A stretch of DNA of 64,000 nucleotides, from positions 1,814,501-1,878,500 of the forward strand of contig NZ_CP083546.1 in the NCBI RefSeq assembly GCF_025144145.1, written 5' to 3'. The translations under genes and the position numbers were made by a program. The notes under the pieces were generated by a model. It saw only the letters and a program-made list of their open reading frames with translations. It made no database searches and was not told where the DNA came from. The stretch's first letter is position 1; the number at the start of each line of letters is the position of its first letter. The stretch is from Leisingera sp. M658. Its GTDB lineage: Bacteria > Pseudomonadota > Alphaproteobacteria > Rhodobacterales > Rhodobacteraceae. Below, in pieces: positions 56,380 to 64,000 of this stretch.

Positions 56380-57891
56380 CTAGCGGTTGCCGTTGCCGGT
56401 AAAACGGGCAGCGTCCGCTGCCGCGCGGCGGATGGCATTGGATTTATGGACGGTCTCCATGTACTCCGCCTCTGGGTCGCTGTCATAGACCACGCCGCCG
56501 CCGGCCTGGATATAGAGGGTCTGATCCTTGACGATGGCGGTACGCAGCGCGATGCACATATCCATGTCGCCGCCTGCCGAGAAATAGCCGACACCGCCGC
56601 CGTAGACGCCGCGTTTCTCCGGCTCCAGCTCGTCAATGATTTCCATCGCCCGCACCTTGGGGGCGCCGGAGACGGTGCCTGCGGGCATCCCGGCAAAGAA
56701 GGCGTCGAGCGCATCCTTGTCCTCTGCCAGCTCACCCACGACGTTTGAGACGATGTGCATTACATGGCTGTAACGCTCGATGATGAATTTCTCGGTCGGA
56801 CGCACGGTGCCGATTTTGGCGACCCGGCCGGTGTCATTGCGCCCCAAATCCAGCAGCATCAGATGCTCGGCCAGTTCTTTTTTGTCGGCCAGCAGGTCTG
56901 CTTCCAGCGCTTTGTCCTCTTCGGGCGTGGCGCCGCGGGGGCGGGTGCCTGCGATCGGGCGGATGGTGACCTCTTGTCCAAACACGCGGACCAGGATTTC
57001 CGGGCTGGCGCCCACCACCTGAAAGCCGCCGAAGTTGAAGTAGAACATGAACGGCGACGGGTTGGTGCGGCGCAGGCTGCGGTAGAGCGCGAAAGGCGGC
57101 TGGCGGAAGGCTTGCGTCCAGCGCTGTGCCGGCACCACCTGAAAGATGTCGCCTGCACGGATGTAGTCCTTGGCCTTCTCCACCGCGGCCATGTAGCCGT
57201 CCTTGGTGAAGTTCGACACGGGCGGTGCGACCTCATCCGCGTCACCCAGATCGCGGCTTTCGGCAGGCATGGCACGTTCCAGATCGCGCACCGCGTCCAT
57301 CACCCGCTCGGCGGCTTGGGCATAGGCGGCCTTGGCGGTCTGGCCGTCGCTGGACCAGACCGGCGACACCACGGTGACCTCGCCCTTGACCCCGTCCAGG
57401 ACGGCAATCACCGAGGGGCGCAGCATCAGCGCGTCGGGCAGGCCGAGCGGGTCGGGGTTCACATCCGGCAGGTGCTCAACCAGGCGGATCATGTCATAGC
57501 CAAGGTAGCCGAACAGGCCGGCCGCAGCCTGCGGCAGATCGTCTGGCAGGTCGATCCTGCTTTCGGCAATCAACGCCCGCAGGTTGTCCATCGGGTTGCC
57601 GTTCTGCGGGGTGAAGTCATCCGCATCAAACCGGGCCGAACGGTTGAGGCTGGACTGCTCCCCATGGCAGCGCCAGACCAGATCCGGTTTCATGCCGATG
57701 ATCGAATAGCGCCCGCGCACCTCGCCGCCGGTGACGGATTCCAGCATGAAGGCATCCTTTTGGGCGCCGGTCAGCTTGAGCATCAGCGACACCGGCGTGT
57801 CGAGGTCGGCGGCAAGGCGGGTATAGACGACCTGGTTCTTACCGGCCTCATACGCCGTGGAGAATGTGTCGAAATCGGGGGTCAGAGCCAT
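56380..57891 (-). CDS. trpE: anthranilate synthase component I
   Basis: Chorismate-using subunit of 503 residues. The N-terminal LMLKLTGAQKDAFMLESVTG block (feedback site region) and the C-terminal catalytic signature PIAGTRPRGATPEEDKALEA, ELAEHLMLLDLGRNDTGRVA and GTVSGAPKVRAMEIIDELEP are all present. Its partner trpG lies 1.8 kb downstream past an oppositely oriented gene. A PpiD-like gene is 15 bp upstream on the same strand. Confidence 0.96.
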   Translation of the reverse strand: MALTPDFDTFSTAYEAGKNQVVYTRLAADLDTPVSLMLKLTGAQKDAFMLESVTGGEVRGRYSIIGMKPDLVWRCHGEQSSLNRSARFDADDFTPQNGNPMDNLRALIAESRIDLPDDLPQAAAGLFGYLGYDMIRLVEHLPDVNPDPLGLPDALMLRPSVIAVLDGVKGEVTVVSPVWSSDGQTAKAAYAQAAERVMDAVRDLERAMPAESRDLGDADEVAPPVSNFTKDGYMAAVEKAKDYIRAGDIFQVVPAQRWTQAFRQPPFALYRSLRRTNPSPFMFYFNFGGFQVVGASPEILVRVFGQEVTIRPIAGTRPRGATPEEDKALEADLLADKKELAEHLMLLDLGRNDTGRVAKIGTVRPTEKFIIERYSHVMHIVSNVVGELAEDKDALDAFFAGMPAGTVSGAPKVRAMEIIDELEPEKRGVYGGGVGYFSAGGDMDMCIALRTAIVKDQTLYIQAGGGVVYDSDPEAEYMETVHKSNAIRRAAADAARFTGNGNR

Positions 57892-57906
57892 GGGTGCTTG
57901 CCTTGA

Positions 57907-59748
57907 TTACTGGAAGTTTGCCTGCGCTGCATTCAGCGCCTGCTGGTCGACACGGGGTTCGGCGCGGGCCTGGACGTCCTGCACAAAGGCCTGGAACAGC
58001 TCTTGTGCCAGCGCCTGGTCCAGCTGCGCCTGCAAAGCCTGGGTGAGCAGGTTCATGTCTTCGCTGGCTTCTGGCGGCAGGATACCGTCAAGGCGGACGG
58101 CCACGGCTGACTCCGCATCCTGCACCAGGCGGAAGTTTCCGACCTCCATTTCGAACACCTGGGTGACCAGGTCCGCCGGTACTGTGTCGATGTAGGCGGT
58201 GCGGGTCAGGCCAGTCTCGGTTTTGACCTCTGCGCCTTCGGCAAAGCTGCCAGCGGTTTTAGCCTGGGCCAGCAGCGCCTCGCCCTGCTCACGCAGCGCG
58301 GTGGTCAGGCGGTCGGCCTGCCATGCGGCGAGGACCTTGTCCTTGGCATCGGCAAAGGGTTCCGGACGTTCCGGCAGAACCTCGTCCAGGCGCAGGGCGA
58401 ACAGGCTGCCATCGTCCAGAAAGTCCACAGCCGGGAAGTCCTCGGCGGTGACGGCGGCGGCGGCGGTGCGGAAGCCTTCATAAGCGGCGATGCCATCGCT
58501 GGTATTGTCTGTCCAATGGATCTGAACCAGCTCCAGCCCGCTTTCGGTTGCCAGCTCTTCGAGCGTAGCACCACCGGCCAGAAGGTCGTCGATGTCTTCG
58601 GCCTGGGCCTCTACCAGACGGCGGGTGCGGTCTGAGGCCAGTTCCTCGCGCAGCTCCGGCGTCGCCTGTTCAAAGGTGGTGATCTGTGCCTCCAAGCGGC
58701 CGTTCACACGGTACAGTGCCGGGCCAAGATCCGAGGGCAGGGGGCCGGCCACATCGCCGACCTGGGCGGCAAACACATCGGTGCCTGCGGCGCCGAGAGC
58801 GCCCATGGTCACGTCGCCCATGTCAATGTCCTGCAGGGTCAGGCCGCGAGCATCAACCAGGCTTTCGAACGTCGCACCGCCGGTTTCCAGCTGTGCCTTG
58901 GCGCTGGCAGCAGCATCGTCATCGGCAAACACCAGGCGTTCCACCAGACGGCGCTCGGGCACTTGGTACTGGCTGGAGCGGTCATTGAACAGCTGGCGCA
59001 GGGCGGCCTCGTCGATCTCCACTTCATCCAGCAGCATCGAGGGGCGCAGCGCGGCGTAGGTGATCACCTTGGTTTCCGGCAGCATGAACTGGTCCTGTGC
59101 GGCCTCGTAGAAGGTTTGCAGTTCGGCATCCGCAGGAACCTGGGCGGTCAGGGCAATGTCAGCGGCATTGATCTGCACATAGGAAAAGCTGCGGCGCGCG
59201 CCGATGAAACCGGTCAGGGTTTCGGTCAGGATCCCCGGCATTTCAGTGCCGGACAGAACCGCGTTCTGGACGATGGTGCGGGCGGCTTCGCGGCGCAGAT
59301 CGTCCTCGAATTCCTTTTCAGACAGGCCTGCGTTGCGAAGGGCAAAACTATAGGCTTCGCGGTCGAAGGCACCGTTCACGCCCTGGAAGGCATCAATGGC
59401 GCCCAGTTCTTCGATCAGGTTTTCGTCACCGATCGACAGGCCCAGGCCCTTCGCCTCGTGATCGAGCGCGGCCAGCGAGATCAGGCGGCCAAGAACCACC
59501 CGGTCCAGACCAAAGGCGCTGAGCTGCGCCATGGAGATGGCCTGGCCGGTTTGCGCCTGCAGGCCGCGCTGCTCGCGCTGCAATTCGCGCACATAGGTGC
59601 CGATGCTGACTTCCTCGTCGCCGACACTGGCAACCGAGGAGGCGGAGCTGGTGAAATTTACCGCGCCAAATCCGGCAAGGCCGACGATCAGCATCCCCAT
59701 CAGGATCCAGACAAAGGTTTTGGATAGCTTTTTCATGCCTGCGGCCAT
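57907..59748 (-). CDS. PpiD/SurA-like peptidylprolyl isomerase (membrane-anchored chaperone)
   Basis: This 613-residue protein has an N-terminal membrane anchor (FVWILMGMLIVGLAGFGAVN), a SurA_N-type region (VASVGDEEVSIGTYVRELQR) and a parvulin-like domain in the C-terminal half. It would help fold exported proteins in the periplasm. The ATG at 59748 is chosen because GAGG precedes it by about 6 nt and gives MAAGMKKLSK, like its relatives. It precedes trpE by 15 bp and may share its transcript. Confidence 0.85.
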   Translation of the reverse strand: MAAGMKKLSKTFVWILMGMLIVGLAGFGAVNFTSSASSVASVGDEEVSIGTYVRELQREQRGLQAQTGQAISMAQLSAFGLDRVVLGRLISLAALDHEAKGLGLSIGDENLIEELGAIDAFQGVNGAFDREAYSFALRNAGLSEKEFEDDLRREAARTIVQNAVLSGTEMPGILTETLTGFIGARRSFSYVQINAADIALTAQVPADAELQTFYEAAQDQFMLPETKVITYAALRPSMLLDEVEIDEAALRQLFNDRSSQYQVPERRLVERLVFADDDAAASAKAQLETGGATFESLVDARGLTLQDIDMGDVTMGALGAAGTDVFAAQVGDVAGPLPSDLGPALYRVNGRLEAQITTFEQATPELREELASDRTRRLVEAQAEDIDDLLAGGATLEELATESGLELVQIHWTDNTSDGIAAYEGFRTAAAAVTAEDFPAVDFLDDGSLFALRLDEVLPERPEPFADAKDKVLAAWQADRLTTALREQGEALLAQAKTAGSFAEGAEVKTETGLTRTAYIDTVPADLVTQVFEMEVGNFRLVQDAESAVAVRLDGILPPEASEDMNLLTQALQAQLDQALAQELFQAFVQDVQARAEPRVDQQALNAAQANFQ

Positions 59749-59866
59749 GATGCCCTCTTTATTGTTCTGCCGTGCAAGGGGTCGCCTTGCAGCGGGAAAT
59801 GCCGCTGACTGAATACGCGGCTGCCCGCAGAGGGGCAAGATGGTTGCGGATCAAACTGCTGCGTGA

Positions 59867-61042
59867 TCAGGGATTAAAGGCGGCCAGCCGGTCAAACAGC
59901 GTCTGGATGCTTGTCCGGTCCACATTGGCAAAGGCGATGCGGAACTGGCGCGCGCCGGCCGGATCATCTTCGGGCATGAACATGGAGCCCGGCAGCATAA
60001 GAACAGAAGCCTCTGACACCAGCCGTTTGGCGACCTCCCCGGACGGCAGGTCGAACGGATGCGCGACATAAGCAAAATAGGCGCCGCAACCGAGCAGCTT
60101 CCAGCCCTTGGCGGCCAGAACCGGAAACCCGTCTTCGATTGCTGCGCGGCGGTCAAGGATTTCCTGCCGCTCTCCGGCCAGCCAGTCCTGCAGGTTTTCA
60201 ATCCCCCAAAGAGCGCCAGCCTGGCCAAGCTGCGAAGGGCAGATGGTGACGGTGTCTAGAAACTTCTCCATTTCGAACATCTTATCCGGCGAAGCAGCAA
60301 CAGCGCCGACCCGGTGGCCGGTCAGCCGGTAAGCCTTGGAGAAGGAATAGAGGTGGATCAGGGTCCGGTCCCAGCCGTCCTGCTGGAACAGCCCATGCGG
60401 GGCGCCTTCGCGGCTGTCAAAATCGCGGTAGGTTTCGTCCACGATCAGGGCAATGCCCCTGGCGCGGGCCAGATCAAAGAAAGCCTGCACCAGCCCGGAA
60501 GGGTACTCCACGCCGCAGGGATTGTTCGGAGTGACCAGCACAATGGCGCGGGTGCGTGGGCTGATCAGCGCCTCAGCCGCGGCAAGCTCTGGCAGCATTC
60601 CGCCGCCAACCGGGAGCGGCACGGCAGTGACGCCGGCCATGTCCAGCCACATCTTGTGGTTGAAGTACCAGGGCACGGGGATGATCACCTCATCCCCCTC
60701 GCCGCAGAGCGCGGCAATCGCAGCGGCAAAGGCCTGGTTACAGCCGGAGGTGATGCCAACCTGCTCTGCCCGCACGTCTGCCTGGTAGTGGCCGGAGATC
60801 TGCCGCGCCAGCGCCCTGCGCAATGGGTCATTGCCCAGAACGGGCCCGTATAAATGCGCCTCAACGTCATTGAGCGCAGCATCCGCGAGTGCCTGGCGCA
60901 GACCTTGGGGCGGCGCTTCTGCCGGCGCGGCCTGGCTGACATTCAGCAGCGGGCGCTCTGGCGGGAATTCAACCCCGGCCACCCAGCGGCGCGATTCGAC
61001 GATGGGCGAGACAAAGGTGGCATGGGTGCGGGGAAGGGGCAT
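59867..61042 (-). CDS. class I aminotransferase
   Basis: PLP enzyme of 391 residues. The cofactor lysine is K236 in YSFSKAYRLTGHRVG; VTPNNPCGVEYPSG and IALIVDETYRDFD are the other hallmarks. It resembles aspartate/aromatic-type aminotransferases; the substrate is open. The ATG at 61042 (MPLPRTHATFVSPIVESRRW) has GGAG 7 nt upstream and replaces a longer, unlikely frame. No operon partner is evident. Confidence 0.82.
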   Translation of the reverse strand: MPLPRTHATFVSPIVESRRWVAGVEFPPERPLLNVSQAAPAEAPPQGLRQALADAALNDVEAHLYGPVLGNDPLRRALARQISGHYQADVRAEQVGITSGCNQAFAAAIAALCGEGDEVIIPVPWYFNHKMWLDMAGVTAVPLPVGGGMLPELAAAEALISPRTRAIVLVTPNNPCGVEYPSGLVQAFFDLARARGIALIVDETYRDFDSREGAPHGLFQQDGWDRTLIHLYSFSKAYRLTGHRVGAVAASPDKMFEMEKFLDTVTICPSQLGQAGALWGIENLQDWLAGERQEILDRRAAIEDGFPVLAAKGWKLLGCGAYFAYVAHPFDLPSGEVAKRLVSEASVLMLPGSMFMPEDDPAGARQFRIAFANVDRTSIQTLFDRLAAFNP

Positions 61043-61159
61043 GAAAGGCTCCGGGCGGCAGCAGATAATGTCAGGTGCGCCGGACCGGGCGCCGGCACAT
61101 GTCTGGCACGGCGGCATGGACAGCTCAAGCGGTAACGGCTGGTGCCGCCATGGCCAAAG

Positions 61160-61188
61160 AAAAAGGCGCGCTGTAACGCGCGCCTTTA
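61160..61188 (-). terminator. terminator of the gpt-type gene
   Basis: AAAGGCGCGC pairs with GCGCGCCTTT around a short loop, with TTC on the minus strand, about 22 bp past the stop of the phosphoribosyltransferase gene. Its A and T edges could also stop transcription from the other strand. Confidence 0.8.
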
Positions 61189-61210
61189 AATTCTTTCTGT
61201 CCGGGCGGGA

Positions 61211-61714
61211 TCAATCCTTGCCGCGATAGGGCTCCACATATTGCAGCGCCATGTCCCAGGGGAAGAAAATCCAGGTGTCCTGGCTGACTTCGGTGATGAA
61301 AGTGTCCACCATCGGCCGCCCCTTGGGCTTGGCATAGACGGTGGCAAAATGCGCCTTGGGGTACAGCTGGCGCACCAGATCCAGGGTTTTGCCGCTGTCG
61401 ACCAGATCGTCGATGATCAGGATCCCTTCGCCATCGCCCATCAGACCGGCATCCGGGGCCTTCAGCACTTCGGCCTCACCCTGGGACTGGTGATGGTAGG
61501 ACCGCACCGAGATGGTATCCACGGTGCGGATGTCCAGCTCGCGGCTGACAATCATCGCCGGCGCCATGCCGCCGCGGGTGATCGCCACGACTGCGCGCCA
61601 TGCGCCTTCATCAGGGCCTTGCCCGTCCAGCCGCCAGGCCAGGGCGCGGCTGTCGCGGTGGATCTGGTCCCAGCTGATGTGAAAGCCCTTTTCGTGCGGC
61701 AGACGATCGGTCAT
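61211..61714 (-). CDS. gpt: xanthine/guanine phosphoribosyltransferase
   Basis: Salvages xanthine and guanine with PRPP. At 167 residues it is close to the family size. The PRPP loop is [20 protein letters not shown], and the N-terminal [18 protein letters not shown] and C-terminal [17 protein letters not shown] match Gpt. The ATG at 61714 ([17 protein letters not shown]) is preferred to one seven codons upstream. Confidence 0.88.
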   Translation of the reverse strand: MTDRLPHEKGFHISWDQIHRDSRALAWRLDGQGPDEGAWRAVVAITRGGMAPAMIVSRELDIRTVDTISVRSYHHQSQGEAEVLKAPDAGLMGDGEGILIIDDLVDSGKTLDLVRQLYPKAHFATVYAKPKGRPMVDTFITEVSQDTWIFFPWDMALQYVEPYRGKD

Positions 61715-61786
61715 GTTATTTGCTCCCCGCAAAGTCGCGTCAGCTTGCCGGAGCCCGGACAGCGGTCCGGGCGTCCATGTTTTCAG

Positions 61787-62590
61787 TTACTTGGAGATGT
61801 CCGGCGCATCCACCGCCTTCATGCCCACCACGTGATAGCCGGCATCCACATGCAGGTTCTCGCCAGTCACGCCCGAGCTGAGGTCGGACAGAAGGTAAAG
61901 CGCGGATTTGCCGACGTCATCAGTGGTCACGTTGCGGCGCAGCGGTGAATTGTACTCGTTCCACTTCATAATGTAGCGGAAATCACCGATGCCCGAGGCG
62001 GCCAGGGTCTTGATCGGGCCGGCCGAGATTGCATTGACGCGGATGCCGTCCTTGCCCAGATCCTCGGCCAGGTATTTGACCGAAGCCTCCAGCGCCGCCT
62101 TGGCTACACCCATCACATTATAGTGCGGCATCACCTGCTCGGCACCGTAATAGGTCAGGGTCAGCAGCGAGCCACCCTCGCTCATCATCTTCTCAGCACG
62201 GTTTGCCACCGCGGTGAACGAGAATACCGAGATGTCCATGGTCATCTGGAAATTGCTGCGGCTGGTGTCGACATAGCGGCCGCGCAGCTCGTTCTTGTCG
62301 GAAAAGCCGATGGCGTGGACAACAAAGTCCAGCTTGCCCCATTTGGCCTCAAGCCCGGCGAACAAGGCGTCAATGGACGCTTCGTCCGAGACGTCGCACG
62401 GCAGCACGATATCGCTGCCCAGCTGCGCCGCCAGCGGGGCGACCCGCTTTTTCAGTGCGTCGCCCTGATATGAAAAGGCAAGCTCGGCGCCGGCATCGGC
62501 GCAGGCCTTGGCAATCCCCCAAGCGATGGATTTGTCATTGGCCAGGCCCATGATGAGGCCGCGCTTGCCGGCCATCAGGTGATTAGACAT
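61787..62590 (-). CDS. fabI: enoyl-[acyl-carrier-protein] reductase
   Basis: Final reduction of each round of fatty acid elongation, 267 residues. The N-terminal GLIMGLANDKSIAWGIAKAC binds NAD(P). The active-site tyrosine/lysine pair is Y157-x6-K164 in MPHYNVMGVAKAALE. The family usually confers triclosan sensitivity. Divergent from pdxH with 132 bp between. Confidence 0.96.
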   Translation of the reverse strand: MSNHLMAGKRGLIMGLANDKSIAWGIAKACADAGAELAFSYQGDALKKRVAPLAAQLGSDIVLPCDVSDEASIDALFAGLEAKWGKLDFVVHAIGFSDKNELRGRYVDTSRSNFQMTMDISVFSFTAVANRAEKMMSEGGSLLTLTYYGAEQVMPHYNVMGVAKAALEASVKYLAEDLGKDGIRVNAISAGPIKTLAASGIGDFRYIMKWNEYNSPLRRNVTTDDVGKSALYLLSDLSSGVTGENLHVDAGYHVVGMKAVDAPDISK

Positions 62591-62722
62591 GCAGGTTCTC
62601 CGCCTGTGATCTGTGAATTAGAGGGTGTTTAGTATGCCGCGCGGGCCGCTTCAAGGGTGCACGCCCTTGTCGCGGCGCCGGAAGCTGCATAGGTTGCTGC
62701 CAAATCCGCAAAGAGGTGCCCG

Positions 62723-63328
62723 ATGACCGACCGTACAGGTATATTTGCAGGTGACGATCCGTTTGCCATCGCCCGGTCCTGGCTGGGAGAGGCGGAACAG
62801 GCCGAACCCAACGATCCCAACGCCATTGCCCTCGCCACGGTGGATGAGACCGGGTTGCCGAACAGCCGCATGGTTCTGCTTAAGGAAATCGAAGACGGCG
62901 CCTTTGTGTTCTACACCAATTACGAGAGCGCCAAGGCGCAGGAGCTGGATCAGGCCGGCAAGGCTGCCTTTGTGGTGCATTGGAAATCGTTGCGCCGCCA
63001 GATCCGGGTGCGCGGCACGATCACCCGCGAAGACGGGCCGCAGGCGGATGAATACTACAAGTCCCGCTCGCTCAAAAGCCGGCTGGGGGCCTGGGCCTCA
63101 AAGCAATCACAGCCGCTGGACAGCCGCGGCACGCTGATGGCCGAGGTGGCAAAGGTCACAGCCATGAAGGGTCCGAACCCGGACCGTCCGCCGTTCTGGG
63201 GCGGTTTCCGCCTGGTGCCGGTTGAGATAGAATTTTGGGCAGATGGCGCATTCCGGCTGCATGACCGGTTTCGCTGGCGCCGCAAGAATGCAGCTGCAGA
63301 ATGGGAAATCCTGCGGCTTAATCCATGA
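62723..63328 (+). CDS. pdxH: pyridoxamine 5'-phosphate oxidase
   Basis: FMN enzyme of 201 residues making pyridoxal 5'-phosphate. Conserved blocks are [35 protein letters not shown] and the C-terminal [17 protein letters not shown] with RLHDRF and WEILRLNP. The start [20 protein letters not shown] is at the first ATG. Confidence 0.95.
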   Translation: MTDRTGIFAGDDPFAIARSWLGEAEQAEPNDPNAIALATVDETGLPNSRMVLLKEIEDGAFVFYTNYESAKAQELDQAGKAAFVVHWKSLRRQIRVRGTITREDGPQADEYYKSRSLKSRLGAWASKQSQPLDSRGTLMAEVAKVTAMKGPNPDRPPFWGGFRLVPVEIEFWADGAFRLHDRFRWRRKNAAAEWEILRLNP

Positions 63329-63463
63329 GCGGAAATGGCAAAGGCTTACCTAGGGTCAAGAGTAATTTCATGACAATTTCTAGACTTTTTAGCTTGAAAT
63401 CCAAGGTCAGAATCGCGCATCAGGGCACCATCAAAATAAAAAAAACGCGGTAGGGAAAAGTAC

Positions 63464-64000
63464 GTGGCAGAAGATCTGAGCAGCTTGCAGCAAATCCAGG
63501 GGCTGGTGAAGTGGTTCGATCCCGCCAAAGGATACGGATTTGTCGTATCTGACGAGGGCGGCGCGGACATTCTGCTCCACGTGAATGTATTGCGTAATTT
63601 CGGCCAAAGCTCTGTCGCGGACGGCGCCAGGATCGAGATTGTCACCCATCAGACCGACCGCGGTGTCCAGGCCGTTGAAGTGATCTCCATTCAGCCGCCC
63701 GAACGTGATGATACTCCGGTGCTAAGCGATTTTGCCGAACTGGACATGACCAGCCTGCAGAACGAACCGCTGGAGCCTGCCCGGGTCAAATGGTTCGACA
63801 AGGGCAAAGGGTTCGGCTTTGCCAATGTCTTTGGCCGCGGCGAGGATATTTTCCTGCATGTCGAAGTGCTGCGGCAGTCCGGGCTGGCGGATCTGCAGCC
63901 GGGGGAAGCCTTGGCAATGCGGGTGATCGACGGCAAACGCGGCCGCATGGCGGTAGAAGTGCTGGCCTGGGAGGCTGCGATGCTCCCCGGCGACGAGGAC
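63464..64000 (+). CDS. double cold-shock domain protein (stop lies beyond the window)
   Basis: Two cold-shock OB folds are in one chain. The first is GLVKWFDPAKGYGFVVSDEG to DILLHVNVLRNFG, the second ARVKWFDKGKGFGFANVFGR to DIFLHVEVLRQSG. RNP-type residues (KGYGF, KGFGF and LLHV, FLHV) are present, so it should bind single-stranded RNA or DNA. The GTG at 63464, with AGGGA upstream, is the start. The frame is open to base 64000 and has reached the usual family length (~180), so the stop is expected just past the edge. The AT-rich 135-bp leader may hold cold-shock control. Confidence 0.8.
   Translation, partial: MAEDLSSLQQIQGLVKWFDPAKGYGFVVSDEGGADILLHVNVLRNFGQSSVADGARIEIVTHQTDRGVQAVEVISIQPPERDDTPVLSDFAELDMTSLQNEPLEPARVKWFDKGKGFGFANVFGRGEDIFLHVEVLRQSGLADLQPGEALAMRVIDGKRGRMAVEVLAWEAAMLPGDED

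Noticed and set aside
61753-61772. GCCCGGAC/GTCCGGGC hairpin between the gpt-type gene and fabI
   Set aside because: Perfect stem but no U-tract; could be incidental in G/C-rich DNA.

Overview
The window is high-GC chromosomal DNA from a marine Roseobacter-group alphaproteobacterium (Rhodobacterales; Leisingera, Phaeobacter or Ruegeria-like). The evidence is gene content and order: mmsA/LysR valine catabolism, tkt beside a coiled-coil gene and zapA, a fused indolepyruvate oxidoreductase, argC-ccmE-ccmF-ccmH, and trpGDC-moaC-moeA-lexA. It also carries an alphaproteobacterial GTTC-N7-GTTC SOS box and several short hemolysin-type calcium-binding proteins. Genus is inference; no rRNA or tRNA gene was seen.

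Layout. 1-720: a choice-of-anchor-L surface protein running off the left edge. 932-4041: valine catabolism (3-hydroxyisobutyrate dehydrogenase, 3-hydroxyisobutyryl-CoA hydrolase, acyl-CoA dehydrogenase). 4042-11236: an accessory patch with a direct-repeat cluster, an acyltransferase-SGNH gene, a P2-like tail remnant (X, D), a dead IS5-family element, a cut IS3-family element and a broken GT41 O-GlcNAc-transferase-like gene. 11260-14762: L,D-transpeptidase, fatty acid desaturase and mmsA, the CoA-acylating valine enzyme. 14899-24054: LysR regulator, CBS protein, coaD, a 47-residue membrane peptide, gap, a DUF808 protein, a second desaturase, tkt, a coiled-coil protein and zapA.

24271-26513: two paralogous RTX-repeat proteins; a third lies at 42900-43706. 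26596-30191: grxD, bolA, a cysteine-cluster protein and purL. 30574-35319: LysR and indolepyruvate ferredoxin oxidoreductase. 35643-42858: murI, argC, ccmE, an endolysin/holin pair, ccmF, ccmH and an enoyl-CoA hydratase. 44017-46840: gltA and gltX. 46920-49690: comEC, converging on lexA. 49838-57891: moeA, moaC, trpC, ung, trpD, trpG and trpE, with a divergent polysaccharide deacetylase gene between trpG and trpE. 57907-64000: a PpiD-like chaperone, an aminotransferase, a gpt-type phosphoribosyltransferase, fabI, pdxH and a double cold-shock protein reaching the right edge.

Most of this is ordinary core metabolism. The strongest unexplained signal is in the dead IS5 transposase: four copies of a 39-42 bp element with conserved flanks and a variable, base-pair-compensated hairpin, plus one unrelated palindromic insert. 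A further palindromic insert sits in the neighbouring IS3 orfA. Other points worth a look are a lysis cassette inside the cytochrome c maturation genes whose first ribosome-binding site lies in a hairpin, the RTX paralogue family with a regular 36-residue supermodule, and half-operators shared by gap and tkt.
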